A model generated the notes under the pieces. The model saw nothing but the letters and a program-made list of their open reading frames with translations, was not told the DNA's origin and did not search any database. DNA of 58,993 nt, taken from assembly GCA_948470065.1 (NCBI GenBank), contig CAOKNO010000007.1, forward strand, positions 1 to 58,993, given 5' to 3'. Shown here piece by piece: positions 7,520 through 16,346 of this stretch. The stretch's first letter is position 1. Each line of letters opens with the position of its first letter. The translations under genes were made by a program, and so were the position numbers. The stretch comes from an uncultured Eubacterium sp. (lineage in GTDB: Bacteria > Bacillota > Clostridia > Lachnospirales > Lachnospiraceae).

Positions 7520-8467
7520 CTACGCAAGCTGTTTCCCATATTTTTTCAAATAAGATGCCGCCTGCTCCTGGGACAGCCCTGCCTTATCCTGCAGCCTTTT
7601 TAGGATGGCTGCATCATCAAGCCCAACATCCTGACCCATCTCAATGATTATCTGTATCCCCTGCTGTATCCCTTGCTGTATCCCCTGACGTATCAGTTTC
7701 TCCGATTCTGTCTCAATTACTGTCCCTCCCATAACATTCACCAGCCTTTCTTCATTTTTGTTTCCATTTGTAATATGGGTAATAATAGTATTCACAAATC
7801 CCATCAAGTCTACGATTTCATCATCTGACAGCGTACCTTCCTTATGCAGGCGCAGCATTTCGTCGCGGAAATATTCCAAATCCTTTACCGCATCTTCTAT
7901 GCCGCCCCCAGACGTTATCTCTTTCTCATACCTTGCAATATAAAAAGGGATATAAGGGAACAGCCGCTTCTCTACCATATATTCCTTTGTGAGTTCCTCC
8001 AGGATGACATTTGCGGACTCATAGTCTATGCTCTGACCATCCGGGAAAGTAAAGGTAACCTTCGTCGTCCTTGGCGTCCTTCCCGTCCTCTTAACATAGA
8101 TTACCGAAAACCTTGGCATTGGGATGACCGCATGACCGATATCCCACGTTGCGGACTGCCTTGCAACAATAAAAGCGTACTCGGCAATCCTGACCGCCAT
8201 AGAGCCGTCATCGTAACTCTGGCACTCAAGCAGGTAGACTTCGCCCCCAACTTTCATCAGGAAATCCGACACCTGCTCCTTTATGTCTTTTCCCCCATCT
8301 GCCGTCCCATCCTCCGTCAGATACCCTTCTGAGGGCAGGACTTCGACCTGGGTATCCATTGGGTAGTCCTTTCCGAAAATGTCATTAATGACCGAAATGA
8401 AGAGGCGCTTATGCTTGCTCTTCATCGTCTTGAACACATTATCATAATCCGGCGTCTTCTTCTGCAT
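7520..8467 (-). CDS. Rpn-family recombination-promoting nuclease / transposase-like protein
   Basis: 315 aa with a GGGAGG site before the ATG. It begins with the family-typical DYDNVFKTMKSKHKRLFISV. It has a PD-(D/E)XK-type core with D68 and E81-C-Q83 (DFLMKVGGEVYLLECQS). The C-terminal part carries a repeated RQGIQQGIQQGIQ stretch, encoded by 12-bp repeats, as in many Rpn proteins. Rpn proteins are DNA endonucleases linked to RecA-independent recombination and, more recently, to phage defence. Repeat-number variation near the C-terminus is a known feature of the group. The N-terminal core is complete, so the gene may be functional. Confidence 0.8.
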   Translation of the reverse strand: MQKKTPDYDNVFKTMKSKHKRLFISVINDIFGKDYPMDTQVEVLPSEGYLTEDGTADGGKDIKEQVSDFLMKVGGEVYLLECQSYDDGSMAVRIAEYAFIVARQSATWDIGHAVIPMPRFSVIYVKRTGRTPRTTKVTFTFPDGQSIDYESANVILEELTKEYMVEKRLFPYIPFYIARYEKEITSGGGIEDAVKDLEYFRDEMLRLHKEGTLSDDEIVDLMGFVNTIITHITNGNKNEERLVNVMGGTVIETESEKLIRQGIQQGIQQGIQIIIEMGQDVGLDDAAILKRLQDKAGLSQEQAASYLKKYGKQLA

Positions 8468-8566
8468 ACGTCCTCCCTTCCACGAATACCCTCTCTGTTC
8501 AGGAGATGGGATATCCTGTTTTTATTATATCGGTAAACCCCAGCCATTGCAATAGCAAATAACTTT

Positions 8567-9067
8567 TCAGGGGCGTCCCCTCTTTTCCCTGCCCATTTTC
8601 TTTTTCTCTGAAAAGCTGAAATAACTGCCCCTGGTTACGATGATATGGTCACAGAAGAGAACGCCCATCAAATCCGAGGCTTCCCGTATCCTTTCCGTCA
8701 CCCGGTAATCTCCTTCTGATGGTTCCGCCTGCCCGCCGGGATGGTTATGGACAATGACAATATCCGAAGCCCCGCAGAGCAACGCCCTTACAAAAACCTC
8801 CCTCACGCCCACCAAAGCAGTATTGCATGTCCCATGCGACACTTCAAAAAAACCGATTGGTCTGCACCCTGCCGTCATGCAGATAAGGTACATATATTCT
8901 TCTGCTTTATCCGACAGATGGAATACATCCTCCATAACCTCCACAATCTTATCGGGGCTGTCCAAGGCATCATAACCCATATAGTCTTTTGAATATTTTT
9001 CTATTAAGACATTCCTGCAGTCCCCATCAAGGGCAATACAGTATTCGCATATCTTCATCCCTGCCAC
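8567..9067 (-). CDS. Short RadC-like JAB-domain protein
   Basis: 166 aa. The zinc metalloprotease-like JAMM signature is complete: E75 upstream, H107-N-H109-P110, and S117/D120 in HNHPGGQAEPSEGD. The N-terminal helix-hairpin-helix of full-length RadC is absent, as in mobile-element members annotated as JAB domain proteins. The GTG start at 9067 is preceded by AGGAGGAAAGG. RadC-like proteins on integrated elements are often near the anti-restriction and conjugation modules. Their biochemical role is unproven. Confidence 0.85.
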   Translation of the reverse strand: MAGMKICEYCIALDGDCRNVLIEKYSKDYMGYDALDSPDKIVEVMEDVFHLSDKAEEYMYLICMTAGCRPIGFFEVSHGTCNTALVGVREVFVRALLCGASDIVIVHNHPGGQAEPSEGDYRVTERIREASDLMGVLFCDHIIVTRGSYFSFSEKKKMGREKRGRP

Positions 9068-9328
9068 TTCCTTTCCTCCTGAAAACGGACATAAAAAGGG
9101 GGATGTTACCTAAAGATAGTTTTATAAACATCCCCGTTCCAATCTTTTCACATTATAAAACCGAAGGCGATTACCTCCGGTTCCTGTCATATCCTTACTT
9201 AAATAATAGATTTTTTATATTTTGTATATTGACTCAAATTCTGGAATGCCTATATTTCAGTTTTCCCTTTATTTCCGGGTTTTCTTTGGCTTCTGGTTCC
9301 TCTTTGGCTTCATAGGCAGAATTGGAAT

Positions 9329-9368
9329 GGCTGTCTGTATTGGCATATATCCCAAACCCCTCCTGCCA
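9329..9368 (-). pseudogene. Very short relaxase relic
   Basis: About 40 bp match the DNA of the relaxase fragment at 6498-6734. The translated piece WQEGFGIYANTDS corresponds to WQVVFGIHTDTDS there. The similarity ends after the DTDS codons. It is a second, more degraded copy and not a gene. Confidence 0.5.
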
Positions 9369-9380
9369 TAGATAAAAATC

Positions 9381-9400
9381 GGAGGCAGTTCCCTGCCTCC
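9381..9400 (-). terminator. Strong hairpin, minus-strand terminator
   Basis: GGAGGCAG, loop TTCC, CTGCCTCC, followed on the minus strand by GATTTTTATC. It lies about 150 bases beyond the lysS stop and is the first good terminator for the lysS transcript. Confidence 0.6.
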
Positions 9401-9466
9401 TGAAAACCTGCAGGATGCAGCATTGCCCTATCCTGCGGAAAGTGTCCATAACTTTTCAAAAATCCC

Positions 9467-9508
9467 TTCAAAATTGGTTCAAAATTGGTTCAAACCAGGT
9501 TCAGAACC
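9467..9508. repeat. Tandem 11-bp iteron-like repeats next to lysS
   Basis: Two perfect units TTCAAAATTGG are followed by TTCAAACCAGG and a partial TTCAGAACC, all in 11-bp register. The array starts 40 bp after the lysS stop codon. One helical turn per unit suggests cooperative binding by a small protein such as an excisionase or integrase arm domain. Confidence 0.65.
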
Positions 9509-9547
9509 TCCATTAAAATGGCTGAAACCATTGATTTTACGGCATTC

Positions 9548-11038
9548 CTACTTATCCAAGTTCTTAAGGGTCGGGAACAACAACACATCCCTTATCGCTG
9601 GTGAATCTGTCATCATCATCACCATACGGTCAATCCCGTATCCAATCCCGCCTGTTGGCGGCATTCCAATCCGTAGGGCGTTCAGGAAGTCTTCGTCCGT
9701 GTGGTTCGCTTCATCGTCGCCGGCTGCCAGCAGCGCTTCTTGTGCTTCAAAGCGTTCTTTCTGGTCAATCGGATCATTTAGTTCGGAATAGGCGTTCGCC
9801 ATCTCCCAGCCGTTCATAAAGAACTCAAACCGTTCTACATACTCTGGATTCTCTGGCTTTTTCTTTGTCAGAGGGGAAATCTCAATGGGGTGATCCATGA
9901 CAAAGATCGGTTGGATCAAATGTTCTTCTACATATTCCTCAAAGAACAGGTTTAAGATATCCCCTTTCTTATGCCTGTCCTCATATTCAATATGATGCTT
10001 GTCTGCCAATGCCCTTGCTTCCTCTATCGTCTTAACCTCATGGAAATCAACGCCTGCATACTTCTTTACAGCGTCCACCATAGTAATACGTTCAAATGGC
10101 TTGGACAAATCCATTTCGTGGCCGCCATACGTAATGATTTCAGATCCTGTCACTTCTTTTGCCACATAGCGGTACATATTTTCTGTCAAATCCATCATGC
10201 CATGGTAATCGGTATACGCCTGGTACAATTCCATTAATGTAAATTCCGGGTTATGCCTGGTATCTAGCCCTTCGTTCCGGAACACGCGCCCTATCTCATA
10301 CACACGTTCCATACCGCCTACAATCAAGCGCTTCAAATAAAGCTCCAGGGAAATACGTAGCTTCAAATCTTCATCCAATGCATTAAAGTGCGTTTCAAAG
10401 GGCCTTGCTGCCGCGCCTCCTGCATTGGATACCAGCATTGGAGTCTCTACTTCCATAAATCCCTGGCTGTCCAAAAACCTGCGGATACTGCTAAGGACTT
10501 TCGATCGTTTTACAAAGGTATCTTTTACCTCATTGTTCATAATCAAATCCACATAACGCTGGCGGTAACGGAGATCGGTATCTGTCAGGCCGTGGAACTT
10601 TTCTGGTAAAATCTGAAGGCTTTTGGAAAGAAGCGTTACTTCTTGCGCATGGACAGAGATTTCTCCTGTCTTTGTCTTAAACACCTCTCCTTTGATCCCC
10701 AAGATATCCCCTACATCGTATTTTTTGAAATCCTTATAACTTTCTTCCCCAAGATTGTCCCGGGCAACGTATGCCTGGACATTCCCTTGCAGATCCTGTA
10801 CATTGCAGAAAGAAGCCTTCCCCATGACACGCTTAAACATCATCCGGCCTGCCACGCTGACTGTCTGCCCTTCCATGGATTCAAAATTATCTTTGATTTC
10901 CTGGCTATGGCAAGTTACATCAAATTTCGTAATCTGGAATGGATCTTTCCCACTTTCCTGCAATTCCTTTAGCTTATCATAACGAACCTTTAACAACTGA
11001 TTTAAGTCCTGTTCTTGCGACGGATTGTTCTGCGCCAT
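9548..11038 (-). CDS. lysS: Lysyl-tRNA synthetase, class II
   Basis: 496 aa from ATG at 11038, preceded by GGAGGAAAAAG. The frame upstream to 11065 has no better signal. The N-terminal OB fold binds the anticodon. All three class II motifs are present: motif 1 region [20 protein letters not shown], motif 2 [18 protein letters not shown], and motif 3 [20 protein letters not shown]. It charges tRNA-Lys in the cytoplasm. Its length is normal for the bacterial family. It lies 69 bases downstream of greA, an arrangement common in Clostridia and probably one operon. Its 3' end faces the mobile remnant. Confidence 0.97.
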   Translation of the reverse strand: MAQNNPSQEQDLNQLLKVRYDKLKELQESGKDPFQITKFDVTCHSQEIKDNFESMEGQTVSVAGRMMFKRVMGKASFCNVQDLQGNVQAYVARDNLGEESYKDFKKYDVGDILGIKGEVFKTKTGEISVHAQEVTLLSKSLQILPEKFHGLTDTDLRYRQRYVDLIMNNEVKDTFVKRSKVLSSIRRFLDSQGFMEVETPMLVSNAGGAAARPFETHFNALDEDLKLRISLELYLKRLIVGGMERVYEIGRVFRNEGLDTRHNPEFTLMELYQAYTDYHGMMDLTENMYRYVAKEVTGSEIITYGGHEMDLSKPFERITMVDAVKKYAGVDFHEVKTIEEARALADKHHIEYEDRHKKGDILNLFFEEYVEEHLIQPIFVMDHPIEISPLTKKKPENPEYVERFEFFMNGWEMANAYSELNDPIDQKERFEAQEALLAAGDDEANHTDEDFLNALRIGMPPTGGIGYGIDRMVMMMTDSPAIRDVLLFPTLKNLDK

Positions 11039-11106
11039 CTTTTTCCTCCATTCTGTCCTTTGCACTGGGGAGTCAGGTTCCCGATTGCTCCATCTTCCCT
11101 GTTTTC

Positions 11107-11586
11107 TTAATTGGAACGTTCAATCCCCAATACTTTGTATTCCAATGTGCCTGCCTGGGTTTCAATGCTAACGGTATCGCCAACTTTTGCCCCAATCAAC
11201 GCCTTCCCTACAGGGGATTCATTGGAAATCTTACCCTGCAGGCTGTTTGCTTCTGTCGAGCCGACAATCTTATATTCTAGTTCCTCTTCAAATTCACAGT
11301 CATAAATTTTTACACAACAGCCTACGCTGATTTTATCCAAATCCACTTCATCTTCAACGACGACTTCTACATTTTTTAAAATTTTCTCAATTTCTTCAAT
11401 CCTAGCTTCAATATCGCGCTGCTCGTCCTTTGCAGCGTCATATTCCGCATTTTCGGAAAGATCCCCCTGTTCCCGTGCCTCTTTGATCTTCTGGGCAACC
11501 TCTTTCCGCCGCACGACCTTTAAGTCATGCAATTCTGTTTCCAGCTTCTGCAATCCCTCATACGTTAATAAATTTTTCTTTTCCAT
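11107..11586 (-). CDS. greA: Transcription elongation factor GreA
   Basis: 159 aa, full length. The N-terminal coiled coil (residues 1-75) carries the typical [20 protein letters not shown] loop, whose acidic tip (D, E) reaches the RNA polymerase secondary channel. The C-terminal FKBP-like domain ends with [20 protein letters not shown]. GreA stimulates transcript cleavage by backtracked RNA polymerase. The start has GGAAGGTG in front. It is followed by lysS on the same strand. Confidence 0.96.
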   Translation of the reverse strand: MEKKNLLTYEGLQKLETELHDLKVVRRKEVAQKIKEAREQGDLSENAEYDAAKDEQRDIEARIEEIEKILKNVEVVVEDEVDLDKISVGCCVKIYDCEFEEELEYKIVGSTEANSLQGKISNESPVGKALIGAKVGDTVSIETQAGTLEYKVLGIERSN

Positions 11587-11625
11587 AATGCTTACACCTT
11601 CCTACCTTTACATTATATTAATTAT

Positions 11626-11853
11626 TCATAAACCGCTTGGCGCCCGTAAGGTTTTCCAATCGGCATGATTTTCAATTATACTTCCGTCATCTACCCTGAT
11701 ACAAGCCGGCAGGGTATGATTTCGTTTTTCCTCAAGTACCACCAGAAATCTGCACCCAAAGAGCCTTTCATCCCTTGCAAGTCCTTTTCTCTCTACCATT
11801 GAAAAACCCCTAAACTTCCCATCATCTATGCCCCTAATACAGCAATCCCCCAT
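11626..11853 (-). CDS. Hypothetical ORF, 75 aa, overlapping the 66-bp repeat array
   Basis: An open frame with weak start signals. Its N-terminal segment GIDDGKFRGFSMVERKG is encoded by the last unit of the 66-bp array. The remainder (RLFGCRFLVVLEEKRNHTLP, then ACIRVDDGS) reads like real protein. No family is recognised. The frame could be a short gene, a decayed end of a longer repeat protein, or chance. Upstream units in the same strand are interrupted by stops. Confidence 0.3.
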   Translation of the reverse strand: MGDCCIRGIDDGKFRGFSMVERKGLARDERLFGCRFLVVLEEKRNHTLPACIRVDDGSIIENHADWKTLRAPSGL

Positions 11854-12235
11854 TCTCTCTATATCGTAAAATTTCTGGCTTTCTTAACTGGAAGAATCCC
11901 TGATCATGTATCGCAATCATTTTTCCATATCGCAAAGTCCTTAGCCTTCCCAATTTCAAACAACCCCTATCTTCGATAAACCCATCGTTTCTATAATAGA
12001 AAAACCCCTGGCCATCCTAACTACAAGATTCCCTTATGCTGACGCCACCTATTCCTTTTTATGTTAAAATCTCCGGTCTTCTCAACCTTACAGTTCCCTT
12101 ATCCTGCATGACACTCATTCTTTCTATATCGCAGGGCCTTTAGCCTTCCTAGTTGTATCCCCCTATCATCTACACGAACTGGTTCTTTCTACATTGTAAA
12201 ACCCAAAATTCCAAACCTTCCCAGTTATAAAGGCT
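11787..12235. repeat. Seven degenerate tandem repeats of 66 bp
   Basis: Units begin near 11787, 11853, 11920, 11985, 12052, 12118 and 12184, each 65-67 bp. Each unit starts with a version of ATTCTTTCTATATCG, passes CCTTAGCCTTCC and ends with CCCYTATCNTC plus a variable tail. Units are contiguous, with no spacers. On the minus strand a 66-bp unit equals 22 codons. Some units give related peptides (for example GRLRTLRYGKM and GRLKALRYRKN), but stops interrupt every continuous frame. Confidence 0.65.
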
Positions 12236-12277
12236 TCAAAATACTGAATTATTTCCTTCTACCCTTTAAACAAACTG

Positions 12278-12787
12278 TCAAACTTTTACAATCACAGTAT
12301 TATAACCAATGGGTATGGAAATGTCAAGATTTTGAGCCATTTCTACTCTCTCCCAAGGGCGTTTATAGATTGGAAGGTAAAGAATCCCTTCTTGTATATA
12401 CTTTCGGCTACAGTTTCCGTTGTGTTCCATATCCAATATGACATTCACTCCTGACAAAGAAACCTGGCTCTTCTCTTCTGTCTGCACCACAAGCCCAGTA
12501 TCCTCATACATTCTTTCAATATATGCCTGAAAATATGCAGGACGGTCGGTGGCAATTTTCAAAAAATTCAAATCTCCAGAGATTTGTTCTAAGACTAACG
12601 CCACGTCGTCGATATCCAACATGGACTCTGGCGGTGTGTCCGTATCAAGCAGAAGCGGGCAGAAACATTGGTATTCCATGTCATATGCTTCCAGAACCTG
12701 CGTTAAAATCGTCCGCAATTTGGGCAAATACGGGTTTCCTTCCTGTATTTCTTCCTCCTGTTTGGGGAACTCTGTCTGTCTTCCCAA
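12278..12787 (-). CDS. Conserved Lachnospiraceae-type protein of unknown function
   Basis: 169 aa from a TTG at 12787, but the open frame continues to 12865. There a TAGGAGG site is followed 8 bases later by an in-frame ATC instead of a normal start, and the extra 26 residues (RKNTYKRRGIIYQVAYQLQ...) look like authentic protein. A start-codon loss or a nonstandard start is possible. The body reads NPYLPKLRTILTQVLEAYDM, then CFCPLLLDTDTPPESMLD and PIYKRPWERVE. It is soluble and acidic, with no known catalytic motif. A promoter at 12976-13004 serves it. Confidence 0.6.
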   Translation of the reverse strand: MGRQTEFPKQEEEIQEGNPYLPKLRTILTQVLEAYDMEYQCFCPLLLDTDTPPESMLDIDDVALVLEQISGDLNFLKIATDRPAYFQAYIERMYEDTGLVVQTEEKSQVSLSGVNVILDMEHNGNCSRKYIQEGILYLPIYKRPWERVEMAQNLDISIPIGYNTVIVKV

Positions 12788-12975
12788 CAGCTTTGTTACC
12801 TTTTTCTGTAATTGATACGCTACCTGATAAATGATTCCTCTTCGCTTATAAGTATTTTTACGGATAAAACAAGCCTCCTATTTTTTAACAAATATATGAG
12901 CATTAAACTCCTCATATTCCAGGCTATTTTGAGCAAGTTTTATCCACCTCAATATTGCAACGGCTCATTTATTCC

Positions 12976-13004
12976 ATTATAAATAAGATACATTTCCCTG
13001 TAAA
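12976..13004 (-). promoter_or_regulatory. Promoter of the unknown gene at 12278
   Basis: On the minus strand: TTTACA (12999-13004), a 17-base spacer and TATAAT (12976-12981). It leaves a leader of about 100 bases before the AGGAGG site near 12876. The rest of the gap 12788-13090 shows nothing else convincing. Confidence 0.55.
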
Positions 13005-13090
13005 AACACGCCGTATACTAGAGAAAACAGGCTCTCATTTTTTTACCAATGGTCCTACATATGACATCCGGCGGTTTTAAATTTCCCATG

Positions 13091-14068
13091 TCATGCTTTG
13101 TAACAGTTCAATCGTTCAGAAAAAAGCTCCTCCAATTGCTGGTATGTTTCGACTTTGTTTATCTCCCCACGGAGTTTGGCTGAATTGCGGTAGCCGCTGG
13201 TATACCAGGCTGCATGTTTGCGCATCTCCCGGATTCCTGCTACTTCTCCTTTCAGTTCGGCTTGGTTTCTGGCATGGCGCAGTAACAGGGCTGCTACCTC
13301 CTGCAAGGATGGCTTGGGCAGTTCCTTCCCGGTTTCCAAATAGTGTTGGATCTGGGCAAAAATCCAAGGATTGCCTTGGGCTCCCCTGCCAATCATAAAG
13401 CCGTCGCAGCCTGTCTGCTGTTTCATACGCAGGACGTCCTTAGCATGGAGGATATCGCCGTTCCCAATGACAGGGATGGAAACGTTTTCCTTCACCTGCC
13501 GGATAATATCCCAGTCTGCAGTTCCGGAATAGTATTGCTCCCTGGTCCTGCCATGTACCGCGATAGCCGCCGCGCCTGCCTCCTGCGCCACCTTAGCGAT
13601 TTCCACGGCGTTCACATGTGCGTCGTCAAACCCTTTTCGTATTTTTATGGTCACTGGCTTCTGGATTGCCTGGACTGTCTTGGAAATAATTTCATACACT
13701 AATTTGGGATCCTTCATCAAGGCAGATCCTTCTCCGTTGTTTACGACCTTGGGCACGGGGCATCCCATATTGATATCCAGGATATCAAACGGGCGCTCTT
13801 CGATCCGTTTTGCCATTTCGCTTATGATATCTGGATCTGCTCCAAAAAGCTGAAGCGATACCGGGCGCTCTTCGGACGTTGTAGCCAATAATGCTTCGGT
13901 ATTCTTGTTATGGTAGTAAATGCCTTTTGCGCTTACCATTTCCATACATAAAAGCCCTGCGCCTTGTTCTTTGCACAGCACACGGAATGGCAGGTCACAT
14001 ACCCCTGCCATTGGCGCCAGCACTAGATTATTTTCCAGTGTAACATTTCCTATTTTTAACGTCTCCAT
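13091..14068 (-). CDS. dusB: tRNA-dihydrouridine synthase B
   Basis: 325 aa from the ATG at 14068 (AGGAGATCA in front). This is an FMN-dependent TIM-barrel enzyme that reduces uridines in tRNA using NAD(P)H. Signature pieces: VLAPMAGVCDLPFRVLC at the start, DINMGCPVPKVVNNGEGSAL with the catalytic cysteine, VHGRTREQYYSGTADWD, and GDI...GRGAQGNPWIF in the phosphate-binding end. It is full length. It begins a series of minus-strand housekeeping genes in which coaX precedes it. Confidence 0.95.
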   Translation of the reverse strand: METLKIGNVTLENNLVLAPMAGVCDLPFRVLCKEQGAGLLCMEMVSAKGIYYHNKNTEALLATTSEERPVSLQLFGADPDIISEMAKRIEERPFDILDINMGCPVPKVVNNGEGSALMKDPKLVYEIISKTVQAIQKPVTIKIRKGFDDAHVNAVEIAKVAQEAGAAAIAVHGRTREQYYSGTADWDIIRQVKENVSIPVIGNGDILHAKDVLRMKQQTGCDGFMIGRGAQGNPWIFAQIQHYLETGKELPKPSLQEVAALLLRHARNQAELKGEVAGIREMRKHAAWYTSGYRNSAKLRGEINKVETYQQLEELFSERLNCYKA

Positions 14069-14168
14069 TGATCTCCTGATTCCTTTTGTCCTTTTCAGCA
14101 TTTCGTGTATCGACCACTTGATAGCCAGGCGGCCAATACACGAATCCAGCCCCGTCTCAGATGGCTGA

Positions 14169-14945
14169 TCATTTCCCTCGGTTCTGCTTGTTGTAAATCA
14201 GCCGAAGCCCTTGCAGGGTCAGCGTCGGGTCATAGATGTCTATTGCATCTGTCTCATTTGCAATGATTTTCCCTAATCCCCCGGTTGCCACGACCTTTAA
14301 ATCTTTGCAGCCGAACTCCTTCTTTGTCTGTTTTATAATATATTCGGTCTGCCCTATCTGGCCGTAAATCAGGCCGGCCTGCATACTGCTGATGGTTTCC
14401 CGTGCAAGGATGCTGGGCGGTTTGCGGATTTCAATTTCAGGCAGCCGCGCCGCGTCTTCCCACAATGCCTTTGCAGCCGTGCGGATCCCTGGCGCAGTCA
14501 CGCCAGACAGAAACGTACCTGTCCCATCTACCAAATCATATGTAGTGCCTGTCCCAAAATCAATGACAAATACAGGCCCGCCATATAATTCGTACGCTGC
14601 GGCTGCGTCTACAATACGGTCTGCCCCTAACTGCCTGGGATTCTCCGTAGCAATGCGGATCCCGGTCTTTATCCCTGGCTCCACGACAACCGGATGGATT
14701 GAAAAATATTTGATAAATGAATTTAACAAGGAATGCATAACATTTGGGACGACTGACGCAATAATCACATCCTGGATTTCTTCTGGCATAATCCGGTTGT
14801 GCGCAAGCATATCGCGTACGGATATCCCATATTCATCTGATGTCCGCTGAAGCTTTGTGGTCATCCGGAAATTTGCTTCTAACTGTTCCCCGTCAAACAC
14901 GCCAAATGTAATATTCGTATTTCCTACATCAACAACTAACAACAT
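14169..14945 (-). CDS. coaX: Type III pantothenate kinase
   Basis: 258 aa, first step of CoA synthesis (ATP plus pantothenate). It is an ASKHA-fold enzyme with [19 protein letters not shown] (phosphate-1 loop with the catalytic aspartate), the [18 protein letters not shown] segment, and [15 protein letters not shown] (phosphate-2). Length is normal. It follows the DUF6145-like gene with a 3-base gap, so the two are coupled. birA, DUF6145-like, coaX and dusB probably form one cofactor and tRNA-modification operon. Confidence 0.95.
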   Translation of the reverse strand: MLLVVDVGNTNITFGVFDGEQLEANFRMTTKLQRTSDEYGISVRDMLAHNRIMPEEIQDVIIASVVPNVMHSLLNSFIKYFSIHPVVVEPGIKTGIRIATENPRQLGADRIVDAAAAYELYGGPVFVIDFGTGTTYDLVDGTGTFLSGVTAPGIRTAAKALWEDAARLPEIEIRKPPSILARETISSMQAGLIYGQIGQTEYIIKQTKKEFGCKDLKVVATGGLGKIIANETDAIDIYDPTLTLQGLRLIYNKQNRGK

Positions 14946-14948
14946 CGT

Positions 14949-15299
14949 TTAACCCTCCGACTCTTCTTCTGGCAGGTCTTGCCCCAGGAAAAATACTTTA
15001 AAATACAGTTCCAAAGACTCTAGTAATTCCTGTTTCGTCCGCTGGAGCTTCCGAACCTTCAGTACGCTTCCAATCTCATCGTAGAGCAGATCCCCGTCGT
15101 CTGCGTCTGTCTGGAACGTCAAATTCCCTTCCTGGTCAAAATACAGCGTCAGCGTGCCTCCAATATCCTCGGTAAAGAGCACGCACATAATTTTCAGTTC
15201 CTGTCGGATCCCCTCTGGCAAGGCCGCAAACGCTTGGTTCAGATAATATTTCTTCGTGTATGCGCTGGAACCACATAAAATAACGTCATCCTGATACAT
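14949..15299 (-). CDS. DUF6145-like conserved protein
   Basis: 116 aa. The sequence MYQDDVILCGSSAYTKKYYL, then ALPEGIRQELKIMCVLFTED and YDEIGSVLKVRKLQRTKQEL, matches my memory of a Lachnospiraceae-specific family (DUF6145) normally placed between birA and coaX. It is acidic and soluble, with no catalytic motif visible. Function unknown. The fixed neighbourhood hints at a link with biotin or CoA metabolism, which is inference only. Confidence 0.75.
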   Translation of the reverse strand: MYQDDVILCGSSAYTKKYYLNQAFAALPEGIRQELKIMCVLFTEDIGGTLTLYFDQEGNLTFQTDADDGDLLYDEIGSVLKVRKLQRTKQELLESLELYFKVFFLGQDLPEEESEG

Positions 15300-15308
15300 T
15301 TTACTCTC

Positions 15309-16316
15309 CTATACATAACCATAAATGCCCCGGACAGACACCTCGCCAGAAGATACGGCTACGACCTCTTTGCCACGTTCCACCATAAGCTGCCCACGTG
15401 CTTCAATCCCAAGCGCCTTCCCTTCATATTCGCCTAATGGATCCAGCACGCGTACCTTCCTTCCGCAGTTGATTAGGCAGGCGTTGTATTCCTCTGCCAG
15501 CATGGACAAATCCTGGGTTTCCATAAATACCCCGTAATAATGCTCAAATGCTTCCAAAACAGCCCCCAAAAGGGCTGCGCGGGACACCATGGGTTCTAGC
15601 CCTTGGCGTTCTAACTCCAAATCCAAGGATGTTGCTTTGTGGGCAAGCTCCTCTGGAAATTCTCTGTAATGCACATTGATCCCAGTGCCAATGACAATAT
15701 AATTGACATAATCAATCTGGGCGCTCATCTCTGTAAGTATGCCTACGACCTTTTTCCCATGAATCACAATATCATTCGGCCATTTCACGGCTGTTTTAAG
15801 GCCAGAGGCTTTCTCTATCCCCTTTGCTGCAGCTAACGCCATAACTAATGTAAGCATTGAGGCATTGGACGGCTCAACCTCCGGTTTCAGCAGTATGGTA
15901 AAGAACACCCCTTTCCCATGTGGGGATTCCCAACCCCTGCCGCGCCTGCCGCGCCCGTCGCTCTGCTTATCTGCGACAACGACGGCGCCATGGCCTTCCT
16001 TTCCTTCCATTTCTTCCCCAAGCCGTTTTGCCTGCGTATTGGTAGAGTCAATCTCATCGTAATAATAAACGGGATGTCCAACCCATCTGGTAGGCAAAAC
16101 GCTCTCAACCTCACTTTTGGAAAGGATATCTGGCGCGGACAGCAAGCAATACCCTTTGTTCTGTACGGCCTCAATCACATACCCCTCTTCTTTAAGCTGT
16201 TTGATATATTTCCAGACGGCAGTCCGTGAAACGCCAAGCTGCCTGCACAGTTCCTGGCCGGAACGGTACGTCCCCTCTCCCTGCTGGCGCAGCATCTGCA
16301 ATATCTTCGTTTTCAT
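15309..16316 (-). CDS. birA: Biotin operon repressor / biotin-protein ligase
   Basis: 335 aa with the bifunctional layout. An N-terminal HTH (GQELCRQLGVSRTAVWKYIK, residues 20-40) is followed by the ligase domain with DSTNTQAKRLGEE, the biotinyl-AMP loop GRGRRGRGWESPHGKG, and KWPNDIVIHGKKVVGILTE, and a C-terminal SH3-like domain. It makes biotinyl-5'-AMP, biotinylates carboxylases and represses biotin genes. Start MKTKILQMLRQQGEG is normal. The stop lies 9 bases before the next gene's start. Confidence 0.95.
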   Translation of the reverse strand: MKTKILQMLRQQGEGTYRSGQELCRQLGVSRTAVWKYIKQLKEEGYVIEAVQNKGYCLLSAPDILSKSEVESVLPTRWVGHPVYYYDEIDSTNTQAKRLGEEMEGKEGHGAVVVADKQSDGRGRRGRGWESPHGKGVFFTILLKPEVEPSNASMLTLVMALAAAKGIEKASGLKTAVKWPNDIVIHGKKVVGILTEMSAQIDYVNYIVIGTGINVHYREFPEELAHKATSLDLELERQGLEPMVSRAALLGAVLEAFEHYYGVFMETQDLSMLAEEYNACLINCGRKVRVLDPLGEYEGKALGIEARGQLMVERGKEVVAVSSGEVSVRGIYGYV

Positions 16317-16346
16317 TTCAATTCTCCATTTTGGGCTGCTTTCGCA

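Larger units (their letters stand above)
9068..9466. other. Relic region between radC-like gene and lysS repeats
   Basis: About 400 bp without an intact gene. It contains an imperfect hairpin AACCGAAGG/CCTCCGGTT at 9159-9182, a short relaxase relic (9329-9368) and a hairpin at 9381-9400. Confidence 0.5.

Noticed and set aside
7129-7647. Overlapping 103-143 aa frames around the excisionase-like gene
   Set aside because: They share DNA with the clear winged-HTH gene and the terminators and have no family motif.
11787-12235. CRISPR-like array after greA
   Set aside because: Units are contiguous, degenerate and 66 bp long; there are no unique spacers and no cas genes.
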